Notes under the pieces: model-generated | What the model was told of the DNA's origin: nothing | Seen by the model: only the letters and a program-made list of their open reading frames with translations | Databases searched by the model: none | In this document: positions 17,751-26,052 of the stretch, in pieces | How positions within the stretch are numbered: the first letter of the stretch is position 1 | Layout: each line of letters starts with the position of its first letter | From: Planctomycetaceae bacterium | Lineage (GTDB): Bacteria > Planctomycetota > Phycisphaerae > Phycisphaerales > SM1A02 | Assembly: GCA_027483065.1 (NCBI GenBank) | Contig: JAIXVI010000206.1 | Coordinates: 1 to 32,495, forward strand | Length of the DNA stretch: 32,495 bases | Direction of reading: 5' to 3' | Translations under genes and position numbers: made by a program

Positions 17751-20406
17751 GCCGGAGCGGAGTCAACGCCATCGCATTGGATTCCTCATCAGACTGTGGC
17801 TCGCCACTGTTCTCGGAATCGCTCTCGGCGCGTCGAGCGCGGCGAACGCCGCCGACATCGATGTCAAAGTTCGCCATTTCGGCGCGGCGGATCTCCTGCG
17901 CGCAGGCGGACCCGTCGCAGTTCAACTCGAGTTGCGCAGCGCATTGACGGGGCCGGTCGAGGTCGAGATTGCGTGGGAACTCCCGAACGCCGACGGCGAT
18001 GTCGCCGAGCATGTGCGCCGCGTCGTGCTCAACCCTGGTCAGGCGACGCGACGATGGGTGTACGGCACGCTGCCACCGTTCGGCGAAGGCACGCTGCGCG
18101 ATGAGATCTACAGCCTGCGGCTCTTCGCGATCGAGGGCGGTGAGCGCGTCCGTGATCTCGGCACCGTCAAGATTGCTCCGCGCGCGCCGATCGCGGAAAC
18201 CGAACCGCAGTTTCTCGCGCCTGAAGTCGATGGAATCGCCGTCGTCGGCCCGCGCACGTACGGACTCGACATCTTCGCGCAGGCACGCGCGAACAATGTG
18301 ATTCCGTCGATGCACACGGTGACTTCGATTGGAAACATCCGCGAGGAGGATGGATTTCCCGATCGTTGGGAGGGCTACGCGACGCTCGATGCGCTCGTCT
18401 GGGGCGGCAACATCATTCCGCCGTCACGGCTTTCGGATGACAGCGCGCAGGCATTGCTTGAGTGGGTTGAGCGCGGCGGAAATCTCATCATCGCGCTTCC
18501 CGCGGCAGGCGATCCGTGGTCGATCGGAACGCCCGGACGCCATGCTTTCAGCGCGATTCTGCCAGCGACCGCCCCGACGCGCATCGATGACGTGCGCGTC
18601 TCGTCGCTTCTCCCGCTTCTCTCTGTGAGCGACACGCTGCGCGCGCCCGACGCACGAACCCGCCTCGCGATCTTCGACCCGAGCACATTGAAAGACGGTT
18701 GGCGGCCGTTCATCGCGATTCCCGCGCGGCGTGACGGCACCGGAAAGCCGGAGATTCCCGTGGTTTTTGCGGCCGATGCGATGGATGGCGCGCTCGTCGG
18801 CATTCGCAAGGAGTATGGCTTCGGCCACATCACGCTCCTCGGCATCGATGTGGAAGAACTCGCGGCGCGCGGGCTGCAAACCCCAGCGATTCCGCAGGGC
18901 GATGTCTTTTGGAATCGCATCCTCGGGCGACGCGCGGATACGCCGAGCGGCGCCGAGTACACCGCGCTTGATGACACGAAGCGACTTGCGGCGGGTGGCT
19001 ACAGCGAGCAACTCGGCGAAGGCAACAACATCGCGTCTGAGATTGGTCTTGCGGGTGAAGCGGCGGTTGGTGTACTTGCCGCGACCGCGGTCTTCACGCT
19101 CTATTGGCTCATCGCGGGACCGTTTGGGTTTGCGCTTCTCAAGATGTTCAAGCGCGAGAAGTGGGCGTGGGTCGCGTATGTCGGTGTCGCTGCGGCGTTC
19201 TCGCTCGGCATCTGGGTGATCGGCGGAACGCTCTCGGGTTCAGATGCGCGCATCAAGCATCTCACCGTACTCGACATGGTCGAACGCGCACCGGGCGAAG
19301 CGGATCCAAGTGCGCCGCAGTGGCGACGCGCGACGGGATGGTTCTCGCTGTACGCGCCGAGTTACGGCAGCACGCGGGTTGAACTCGATCCCTCGTCCGA
19401 CGGGCGCGCCGCGCGCCGCAACCTTTTGACGTCGTGGCGCTCGTTCGGCTCGACGGTCGAAGGGTTCCCAAGTCGCGAACGGTACGAGATTGAACTCGAT
19501 AGCCCTGGAGCGATCGACGCGCCTTCGCGCGCGACCTCGATCGATTTCCGCGCCGAATGGCTTGGAGCGCTTGAGGAAGGTTGGGGACGACTTCCTGCGA
19601 TTGCTGAACCGATCGCCGCGAACGTGAATCGCGCGAGCGGAACGCCGCAAATCGAACTCACCGGTTCGCTGCGCCATGAGTTGCCGGGGCCGCTTGAGGA
19701 TGTGATCGCGATTCACATTTGGCCTGCGCAGAATCCGTTGCAATCGCTGAAGCCTGTCGAAGTTGGCAAGGCTCCGGAGCGGCGATTCGTTGGACAACTG
19801 CCGAACCGTGGCACGATGGTTTCGATCCAACGCTGGAATCCAGGTGATCCGCTCGATCTCGCGAAGGTCTTCCCACCTGCCGCGATGACGGATCGCCTCG
19901 GTCTCGCGCGTGACCTCGACAATCGGTACTACGCGCCGATCTACAAGCGCGCGTCGCAATTCAATTTCAACATGATCGCGGGCGGCGATGAACTCGCGCT
20001 CAAACTCGATCTCGAGATGCTGTCGCTCTACGGGATGATGCAACCGCCGGCGTATCTCCAGAATCCGCCGAGCGACCCGAGCCTGCTGCGTCTCCCCCGC
20101 TTCAGCGAGCGTGGGCTTGATCTTTCGAACTACTTCACGCAGCCTTGCCTCATCGTGATGGGTTGGGTCGATGCGTCGCTGCCCTATCCGCTGCGTGTCG
20201 ATGGTGAAATAGTGCCGTCCGAGGGCCGCGTTTTTGTGCGTTGGGTCATGCCGCTTCCGGGCGAACTTGCGTCGGTGATTCCAGAGCGCGTACCGCGTTC
20301 GAACGCTCCGCTCGGCGGCGCACCATCACGCAACGACGAAAACGCGACGGAAGAAGACGGCACCACGACTGGCGAAGATTTCGGCGGTGAGGAAACGAAT
20401 GGATGA
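17749..20406 (+). CDS. Large exported membrane protein of unknown function
   Basis: The 885-residue protein has an N-terminal signal sequence (about 14-36, cleavage after ANA-A likely), a beta-rich extracytoplasmic segment, and a flavodoxin/glutamine-amidotransferase-like region around 150-365 (ALLEWVERGGNLIIALP, then GFGHITLLGIDVEEL). This resembles regions seen in BatA-type or gliding-transport accessory proteins. Two membrane helices follow at about 436-464 and 473-495, then a second large beta-rich domain. The C-terminus is acidic and disordered. No catalytic motif is visible. An ABC ATPase gene lies 173 bp downstream on the same strand, so a role as a membrane partner or accessory of an ABC system is possible but unproven. 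Confidence 0.85.
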   Translation: MPERSQRHRIGFLIRLWLATVLGIALGASSAANAADIDVKVRHFGAADLLRAGGPVAVQLELRSALTGPVEVEIAWELPNADGDVAEHVRRVVLNPGQATRRWVYGTLPPFGEGTLRDEIYSLRLFAIEGGERVRDLGTVKIAPRAPIAETEPQFLAPEVDGIAVVGPRTYGLDIFAQARANNVIPSMHTVTSIGNIREEDGFPDRWEGYATLDALVWGGNIIPPSRLSDDSAQALLEWVERGGNLIIALPAAGDPWSIGTPGRHAFSAILPATAPTRIDDVRVSSLLPLLSVSDTLRAPDARTRLAIFDPSTLKDGWRPFIAIPARRDGTGKPEIPVVFAADAMDGALVGIRKEYGFGHITLLGIDVEELAARGLQTPAIPQGDVFWNRILGRRADTPSGAEYTALDDTKRLAAGGYSEQLGEGNNIASEIGLAGEAAVGVLAATAVFTLYWLIAGPFGFALLKMFKREKWAWVAYVGVAAAFSLGIWVIGGTLSGSDARIKHLTVLDMVERAPGEADPSAPQWRRATGWFSLYAPSYGSTRVELDPSSDGRAARRNLLTSWRSFGSTVEGFPSRERYEIELDSPGAIDAPSRATSIDFRAEWLGALEEGWGRLPAIAEPIAANVNRASGTPQIELTGSLRHELPGPLEDVIAIHIWPAQNPLQSLKPVEVGKAPERRFVGQLPNRGTMVSIQRWNPGDPLDLAKVFPPAAMTDRLGLARDLDNRYYAPIYKRASQFNFNMIAGGDELALKLDLEMLSLYGMMQPPAYLQNPPSDPSLLRLPRFSERGLDLSNYFTQPCLIVMGWVDASLPYPLRVDGEIVPSEGRVFVRWVMPLPGELASVIPERVPRSNAPLGGAPSRNDENATEEDGTTTGEDFGGEETNG

Positions 20407-20454
20407 GTTGGCGCGCGTGCATGTCGAGGTGAGGCGTTCCCTGAGAGACTGGTA

Positions 20455-20545
20455 TTGAAGATTTGCGTTGAAGGCCTGCGTTGAAGACCTGCGTTGAAGA
20501 CCTGTGTTGAAGACCTGCGTTGAAGGCCTGTGTTGAAGACCTGTA
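20455..20545 (+). repeat. Seven 13-bp direct repeats upstream of the ABC ATPase gene
   Basis: Seven contiguous 13-bp units of consensus TTGAAGACCTGCG run from 20455 to 20545, and a partial eighth begins at 20546. Variation is confined to positions 7, 9 and the last two bases. The array lies in the 173-bp spacer and ends 34 bp before the ABC gene start. Because 13 is not a multiple of three, its TGA triplets fall in all three frames. Confidence 0.97.
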
Positions 20546-20579
20546 TTGAAGATCGAAACGTTCTGAGCGAGATCAAGTC

Positions 20580-21527
20580 ATGCCGATGATTGAAACGGTC
20601 AATCTCACGAAGAAGTACGGCGATTTCGTCGCGCTCGACAATCTCAACCTCACCATCGAGGAAGGGACTTGTTTCGGCTTCATTGGGCCAAACGGCGCGG
20701 GGAAGACGACGACGATCAAGATCCTCGCGACGCTGTTGAAGCCGACGTGGGGCGAGGCCCGCATCGATGGCAAGGTTGTTGGTTACCAAAATCACCTGAT
20801 TCGCCCGCTGATTGGGTACGTCCCCGACTTCATGGGCGCGTATCAAGACATGACGGTGACGGAGTACCTCGAGTTCTTCGCTGCGTGCTACGCCGTCCCT
20901 GCGTCGCGGCGCGAGAAGACGATTTCCGAAGTGCTCGCACTTACCGATCTCACGCATAAGACGGAGAGTGAAGTCAACGGACTTTCGCGTGGTATGCAGC
21001 AGCGTCTCGCAGTGGCGCGCGTCTTGATCCACGATCCGAAGGTTTTGCTGATGGACGAGCCGAGCTCTGGTCTCGATCCACGCGCGCGCATCGAAATGCG
21101 CGAACTCCTCAAGGAGCTTCGCCGGATCGGTAAGACCATTCTGATTTCGTCGCACATTCTCTACGAACTCGCTGACCTCTGTAATGCCGTCGGCGTGATC
21201 GAACAAGGCAAGTTGGTCTTCGCAGGCCCCGTTGCCGAATTGATGCAGCGCGCGAAGGTCGGAAAGGTCGTGCAGATTCAAGTCGAGGCGCGGCCCGAAG
21301 AGGCTGCGCAACTCTTGCGCGGCGTGCGCGGCGTAGCGCGCGTTGAAATCGCGTTGGAAGAAGGCGGCCAGCGGATTGATGTCATTCTCGAACCGAACGC
21401 GGAAATCGCTGCGAGCGAACTCGCCGCGCGACTGCTTGCACAAGGCTTCCGACTTGCACGTCTGCAGCCTGAACAAATCAGTCTTGAGACCGCATTCATG
21501 CGTCTGACCAAGGGACTTGTGAGTTGA
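20580..21527 (+). CDS. ABC transporter ATP-binding protein
   Basis: The 315-residue cytoplasmic ATPase has all the ABC motifs: Walker A GPNGAGKT (36-43), signature LSRGMQQ (135-141), Walker B LLMDEP with catalytic Glu (156-161), D-loop SGLD and switch His192. The Q-loop region reads IGYVPDFMGAYQDMTV, typical of the ABC-2 export subfamily. The C-terminal 100 residues resemble the regulatory extension of such ATPases. No permease gene lies next to it: upstream is the large exported membrane protein and downstream is nadK after 21 nt, which suggests cotranscription. ATGs at 20580 and 20586 are both possible starts. Confidence 0.95.
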   Translation: MPMIETVNLTKKYGDFVALDNLNLTIEEGTCFGFIGPNGAGKTTTIKILATLLKPTWGEARIDGKVVGYQNHLIRPLIGYVPDFMGAYQDMTVTEYLEFFAACYAVPASRREKTISEVLALTDLTHKTESEVNGLSRGMQQRLAVARVLIHDPKVLLMDEPSSGLDPRARIEMRELLKELRRIGKTILISSHILYELADLCNAVGVIEQGKLVFAGPVAELMQRAKVGKVVQIQVEARPEEAAQLLRGVRGVARVEIALEEGGQRIDVILEPNAEIAASELAARLLAQGFRLARLQPEQISLETAFMRLTKGLVS

Positions 21528-21548
21528 CAATCGCGCGAGGCTTTCAGC

Positions 21549-22391
21549 ATGCCAAACATTCTGCTCATCGCCCATCGCTCAAAGCCCGAAGCCGCGCGCA
21601 CCGCTGATGCGATCCGTCCGTTGCTCGCTCGCTACGGCGCTGTCGAGGAGATTCCGTCGGGCGACGAACCGCTTCCGAGCGCGCTTGCGTTTGATCTCGC
21701 AGTCGTTGTTGGTGGCGATGGAACGCTCATCGGCGAAACGCGCCGGCTTGTGGCGCGCGGCGCGCCGATCGTCGGTGTGAACGCTGGACGACTCGGGTTT
21801 CTCGCGGAGTTTGACGTCGCGGATCTTGAGAAGCACGCGCCGCTTGTCTTCGGCGCGACGCCGGCGCTGCGCGAGCGCATGCTGCTCTCGATTGAAGTTG
21901 CGCGCGTGAACGGCGAATGCGAAGTCGGTGTTGCAATCAACGATGCGGTCATCACTGCGGGTGCGCCGCATCGCATGATCGAACTCTCGATGTCGGTGGA
22001 TGACGATCACGAAGGCGTCGACATCACGGGCGATGGCGTGATCATCGCCACGCCGACGGGTTCGACTGCCTACAGCGCAAGCGCTGGCGGTCCGATCGTG
22101 CACCCCGATGTCGCGGGCATCACGATCACCCCGATTTGTGCGCAAAGCCTCGCGTTCCGACCAGTCGTCGTCGGTGCCCACGAAACGATTTCATTCGGAC
22201 TTCGTCGCGTGAACGAGGGAACCTGCGTCGTGCTCGACGGACAACGGTTCATTCCGGTCGGGCGCGGTGATCGCGTGATCGTGCGCCGCAACGCGCTCCA
22301 TGCAAAATTCGTGGCGAATCCATCGAATCGCTACTGGGATGCGTTGCGCTCGAAGATGCGTTGGGCGGCGCCGCCGTCGTATCGCGCGTGA
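21549..22391 (+). CDS. nadK: NAD kinase
   Basis: The 280-residue enzyme phosphorylates NAD+ to NADP+ in the cytoplasm. It has the GGDGTLI motif (55-61, catalytic Asp57), NAGRLGFLAEF (78-88) and the conserved TPTGSTAYSASAGGPIVHPD stretch in the C-terminal beta-rich domain. Its length is normal. GCGAGG 8 nt before the ATG may serve as a weak ribosome-binding site. It lies 21 nt after the ABC ATPase and probably forms an operon with it. Confidence 0.96.
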   Translation: MPNILLIAHRSKPEAARTADAIRPLLARYGAVEEIPSGDEPLPSALAFDLAVVVGGDGTLIGETRRLVARGAPIVGVNAGRLGFLAEFDVADLEKHAPLVFGATPALRERMLLSIEVARVNGECEVGVAINDAVITAGAPHRMIELSMSVDDDHEGVDITGDGVIIATPTGSTAYSASAGGPIVHPDVAGITITPICAQSLAFRPVVVGAHETISFGLRRVNEGTCVVLDGQRFIPVGRGDRVIVRRNALHAKFVANPSNRYWDALRSKMRWAAPPSYRA

Positions 22392-22473
22392 TGTGATTTG
22401 AGCGCTTCGAATCTGCCTCGCAACTTGCTCGCTTTGGCGCAATCGGCCTTCGTCGAACAACGGAAATCTGCGG

Positions 22474-22479
22474 TATCTT
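22474..22479 (+). promoter_or_regulatory. -10-like hexamer before serS
   Basis: TATCTT, then CCGCCCGCC (9 nt), then the ATG at 22489. No Shine-Dalgarno. This is the longest gap among the TAnnnT starts, so the start site could be 1-3 nt before the ATG. Confidence 0.4.
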
Positions 22480-22488
22480 CCGCCCGCC

Positions 22489-23886
22489 ATGATCGACCTG
22501 AAGGATCTCCGCGAAAACCCCGACAAGTACCGCAACGGCACCCGCGACAAGTGCATGGATGTCGATATCGATCGGCTTCTCGCGCTCGACGAAGGTCGTC
22601 GTGCGATCGTCACGCGACTTGAAACCACGCGCAGCGAGCAGAATCGGATTTCGAAAGAGATTGGCCCGAAGATCGGCCAACTGAAGGGGAAACTCAAGGC
22701 AGCTGCGGGCGATGAGAAGGATCGCCTTGAGATGGAGATTGCATCGCTCGAAGCGCGGCCATCCGAACTCAAGGCGCAGGTCACCGAAGAAGAGCGCCAT
22801 CTCGCGGCGATTGAGCCTGAGTTCAAGGCACTGTGGCTGCAGGTTCCTCAGCCGCCGGCATCTGATGTTCCAAAGGGCAAAGGCAGCGAAGACAACAAGG
22901 AAATCCGTCGTTGGGCTCCTGCTGGTTGGGACTTCACGAAGACCTTTGCGGAGAACCGCGGGTTCAAGCCGCGCACGCACCTCGAGCTCGTGAAGATGCA
23001 CGGCCTTGTCGACTTCGAACGCGGCGTGAAGATGTCGGGCACGCGCCACTACGTGCTCACGGGTCTTGGCATGCGCCTGCATCAGGCCGTGCTCCGTTAC
23101 GCCGTCGACTTCATGGCCGACAAGCGCGGATTTAGCCCGATGGGGATTCCCGTCATCGTGAAGGAAGAGTGCATGGTGGGCACGGGCTTCTTCCCCGCAG
23201 GTCGCGAGCAGGCCTACCACATCGAGGAATCGAAGCGCGGCTCGGGCCACGACCTCTTCCTCACAGGCACCGGCGAAGTCGGCCTGATGGGCCTTCATGC
23301 GGACGAGATTCTTTCGCACGAGCAATTGCCGCTGAAGTACTGCACGGTGTCGACCTGCTTCCGTCGCGAGGCAGGTGCTGCGGGCAAGGACACCGCCGGG
23401 CTTTACCGCATTCACCAGTTCGACAAGGTCGAGCAAGTTGTGGTGTGCAAGGCCGACGATGCCGAAAGCCGCACGTGGCACAAGCAGATGATCGAGTCGG
23501 TCGAGATGATCCTCCAGTCGCTTGGCCTCGCGTATCGCCTGCTGCAGTGCTGCTCGGGCGATCTCGGCGTCAAGAACGAGGACATGATCGATATCGAGAG
23601 TTGGATGCCAGGTCGCGGTGATGTTGGCAAGGACGGCGCGCCGACCGGTGAGTTCGGCGAGACGCACTCCGCGAGCCGCCTCAACGACTTCCAGTGCCGA
23701 CGCCTCAACCTCCGCTACAAGGACGCGGACGGAAAGACGCGCTTCGCTTACGCGCTCAACAACACGGTTGCTGCGAGCCCGCGTGTCCTGATTCCGCTGC
23801 TTGAAATGCATCAGCAGGCGGATGGCAGCGTTGTGATCCCCGAGGCACTTCGCGGATACATGGGCGGAATCGCGAAGATTGGCTGA
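22489..23886 (+). CDS. serS: Seryl-tRNA synthetase
   Basis: The 465-residue class II synthetase charges tRNA-Ser and tRNA-Sec with serine. It opens with MIDLKDLRENPDKYRNG, carries the long N-terminal coiled coil that grips the tRNA variable arm (about 28-110), and has motif 2 STCFRREAGAAGKDT (about 288-302) with IHQFDKVE. Motif 3 lies near 423-438 (ASPRVLIPLLEMHQ). The GTGEVGL segment corresponds to the serine/ATP pocket. It is slightly longer than E. coli SerS. The stop codon lies in the first of three 18-bp tandem repeats. Confidence 0.97.
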   Translation: MIDLKDLRENPDKYRNGTRDKCMDVDIDRLLALDEGRRAIVTRLETTRSEQNRISKEIGPKIGQLKGKLKAAAGDEKDRLEMEIASLEARPSELKAQVTEEERHLAAIEPEFKALWLQVPQPPASDVPKGKGSEDNKEIRRWAPAGWDFTKTFAENRGFKPRTHLELVKMHGLVDFERGVKMSGTRHYVLTGLGMRLHQAVLRYAVDFMADKRGFSPMGIPVIVKEECMVGTGFFPAGREQAYHIEESKRGSGHDLFLTGTGEVGLMGLHADEILSHEQLPLKYCTVSTCFRREAGAAGKDTAGLYRIHQFDKVEQVVVCKADDAESRTWHKQMIESVEMILQSLGLAYRLLQCCSGDLGVKNEDMIDIESWMPGRGDVGKDGAPTGEFGETHSASRLNDFQCRRLNLRYKDADGKTRFAYALNNTVAASPRVLIPLLEMHQQADGSVVIPEALRGYMGGIAKIG

Positions 23887-23922
23887 TTCTTAAGGATCGG
23901 CTGAATCGCAAGGATCGGCTGA
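23869..23922 (+). repeat. Three 18-bp degenerate repeats covering the serS stop codon
   Basis: Units at 23869-23886, 23887-23904 and 23905-23922 share the pattern AAG-GATCGGCTGA at their 3' ends. The first is the last five codons plus stop of serS. The second and third are noncoding copies that add two in-frame TGA codons. The outer units match closely, with the middle one diverged in its first five bases. Confidence 0.9.
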
Positions 23923-23976
23923 GTTCTGCGACATGCGTTGTCCCCGCGTGCGTTTGTGCACGCAACGAGCCGACCC

Positions 23977-26031
23977 ATGGGACACCGCATGCCAACTTCG
24001 CTCACGACCAACACGCTGACAGCGACTTTCTTGCCACGAGCACTTCGAGTACTTCGAGCACTTCGGTTGGCCTCACTTACGCTTGTGGTTGCGTCACAGG
24101 CGTTCGCACAGTTGCCGCCGCCCGAAGGTGAGTTTCCTGATGGTCTGCCGCCAAATGGACCGCCGGGGTTTGGCGGACCAGGCGGGCCGGGATTTGGAGG
24201 ACCGGGTGGTCCAGGTGGACCAAACGCCCCGACGCGTGAGATCCTGAAGGACTTCGACAAGGACGAGAACGGTCGACTCGAAGGAGCTGAACGCGACGCC
24301 GCGCGCGCCGAACTCAAGAAGACACCGCAAGGTGGGCGCGGCCGCGGTGGCATGCGCGGGCCAGGCGGGAATGCTGCGCCGAAAGTGCCGGGGCCGAAGG
24401 TCTCGCCGAAAGACGTTGCGAGTTACCCCGATGCGCCGCTCTTCGCGGTCGACGTCGTGCGCACGGTCTTCATTGATTTCGACGTATCGAATTGGGAAGA
24501 GGAACTCGAACTCTTCCACAACACCGACGCCGATGTGCCCGCGCGCATGACCGTTGATGGCAAAGTCATCGAAGGCGTTGGCGTCCATTTTCGCGGCGCG
24601 TCGAGCTACATGATGGTGCCGCGCGGTTCGAAGCGCTCGTTCAACATCGCGGTTGATCACACCGATCCAAAAGCGCGGCTGTACGGGCAGAACACGCTGA
24701 ATTTCCTCAATGCGAACGGCGACGCGTCGTTCATGTCGTCGGTGCTCTATGCGCATCTCGCAGCGCCGCACATTCCGGCACCAAAGGCGAACTTCGTTGA
24801 AGTCGTTGTGAACGGCGAGTCGTGGGGCGTCTTCGTCAACGTCGAGCAGTTCAACAAGGTCTTCCTGCGCGAGCATTGGCCGGAGTTCAAAGCGGACGGT
24901 GCGCGATGGAAGGTGCTCGGGTCGCCGCGCGCGACCGGCGGCCTCGACTATCGCGGTGAAGATCTTGAGGCGTATCGCGAGCGCTACGAGATCAAGACGA
25001 AGGATCGCGAGGAAGATTGGAAGGCGCTCGTCCTGCTCACGAAGACGTTGAGTGAGACGCCGATCGATCAACTGGAAGAAGCGCTGAAACCGATGCTCGA
25101 CATCGACGGCGCGCTGTGGTTCCTCGCGCTTGATATCGCGAGCGCGAACTCGGACGGCTACTGGACACGCGCGAGCGACTACTCGCTCTATCGCGATCCG
25201 AAGGGCGTCTTCCACATCGTTCCGCACGACATGAACGAGGCGTTCAAGGCCTCGCATGGCGGACCTGGTGGGCCGGGCGGGCCGGGCGGCGGTCGGCCTG
25301 GCGGCTTCGGACCTCCTGACGGCTTTGGTCCTCCGGGTGGTGAAGGCGCGCCGCGCGAGGGGCGACCTGGCCGAGGCATGCGTCCGCGGCCAGCAGATCC
25401 TGCGGAGGGTGCACCTCCCCCGCCAAACGCACCGATGGAACCCAACGCGCGCCTGGCGCTTGGTGCCGTGCGTGGCGCTGCGATGCAACAAGATGCACCG
25501 TCACCCCGGAACGAGCCACCGGCGGCGCCGCGAGGGCCACGTGTGGGGCAAAATGGTGGGCGTGGCGGCATGGGTGGAATGGGCGGTGGCGGCGGAGCGT
25601 TGACCGAACTCGACCCGCTCACTGGTATGTCCGACGCAACGAAACCTCTGCGCAGCCGCCTGCTGCAAGTCCCTGCACTGCGCGAGCGCTACCTCACGTA
25701 CGTGCGGACGCTCGCTCAAGAGATGGCATGGGAGAAGATGGGGCCGTTCGTCGCACGCTTACACGACACCATCGCAACGCGCGTTGCGAAGGACACGCGC
25801 AAGGCGTTCTCCACCGAAGCCTTTGAGCGCGATACATCCGTTGAGGCGAGCGGTAGCCTGCGACAGTTCTTCGAGAAGCGGTCGAAGTATCTTTCCGCGT
25901 ATCGAGCTTCAACTCCGAACACAAGCGTAGGCACGAGCGCAGGCACAAACGCTGGCACGAACGCTGGCACGCGTCCTGCCAACGATCAACCGAAACCTCC
26001 CTCGTCGGCACCTGCGGGCACCGCGAAGTAA
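23977..26031 (+). CDS. Secreted CotH-type kinase with EF-hand and Gly/Pro-rich segments
   Basis: Numbered from the ATG at 23977 (684 residues), the protein has a signal peptide (about 20-44, ending SQAFA-Q) and a Gly/Pro-rich stretch. An EF-hand loop follows at 94-105 (D-x-D-x-N-G-x-L-x3-E). A CotH domain occupies about 155-430: VHFRGASSY near 203, KRSFNIAVD, LNFLNANGD, then DIASANSDGY near 386 and PHDMNEAF at 416-423, which likely hold the catalytic and metal-binding Asp/Asn. CotH proteins are secreted protein kinases. A second Gly/Pro-rich linker (430-550) precedes a helical C-terminus and an Ala/Gly/Thr repeat tail. A DUF4956 gene follows after 21 nt. A TTG start 13 codons upstream is possible but unlikely. 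Confidence 0.9.
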   Translation: MGHRMPTSLTTNTLTATFLPRALRVLRALRLASLTLVVASQAFAQLPPPEGEFPDGLPPNGPPGFGGPGGPGFGGPGGPGGPNAPTREILKDFDKDENGRLEGAERDAARAELKKTPQGGRGRGGMRGPGGNAAPKVPGPKVSPKDVASYPDAPLFAVDVVRTVFIDFDVSNWEEELELFHNTDADVPARMTVDGKVIEGVGVHFRGASSYMMVPRGSKRSFNIAVDHTDPKARLYGQNTLNFLNANGDASFMSSVLYAHLAAPHIPAPKANFVEVVVNGESWGVFVNVEQFNKVFLREHWPEFKADGARWKVLGSPRATGGLDYRGEDLEAYRERYEIKTKDREEDWKALVLLTKTLSETPIDQLEEALKPMLDIDGALWFLALDIASANSDGYWTRASDYSLYRDPKGVFHIVPHDMNEAFKASHGGPGGPGGPGGGRPGGFGPPDGFGPPGGEGAPREGRPGRGMRPRPADPAEGAPPPPNAPMEPNARLALGAVRGAAMQQDAPSPRNEPPAAPRGPRVGQNGGRGGMGGMGGGGGALTELDPLTGMSDATKPLRSRLLQVPALRERYLTYVRTLAQEMAWEKMGPFVARLHDTIATRVAKDTRKAFSTEAFERDTSVEASGSLRQFFEKRSKYLSAYRASTPNTSVGTSAGTNAGTNAGTRPANDQPKPPSSAPAGTAK
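24037..24063 (+). repeat. Three 9-bp repeats inside the CotH signal peptide
   Basis: CGAGCACTT, CGAGTACTT and CGAGCACTT in tandem encode Arg-Ala-Leu, Arg-Val-Leu, Arg-Ala-Leu in the n-region of the signal peptide. Confidence 0.85.
25924..25971 (+). repeat. Four 12-bp repeats near the CotH C-terminus
   Basis: Four 12-bp units (last two identical: AACGCTGGCACG) encode a Ser/Asn-Val/Ala-Gly-Thr repeat ending about 60 bp before the stop codon. Confidence 0.85.
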
Positions 26032-26052
26032 TCGAACGACGAGCAAACTCTC

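Noticed and set aside
20455-20545. CRISPR array
   Set aside because: The 13-bp units are contiguous without spacers and there are no cas genes.
22249-23811. 520-codon minus-strand frame
   Set aside because: It is antisense to serS and the end of nadK; long mirrored frames are expected with this G+C-rich codon usage.
24094-25491. 465-codon minus-strand frame
   Set aside because: It is antisense to the CotH domain and has no motif of its own.
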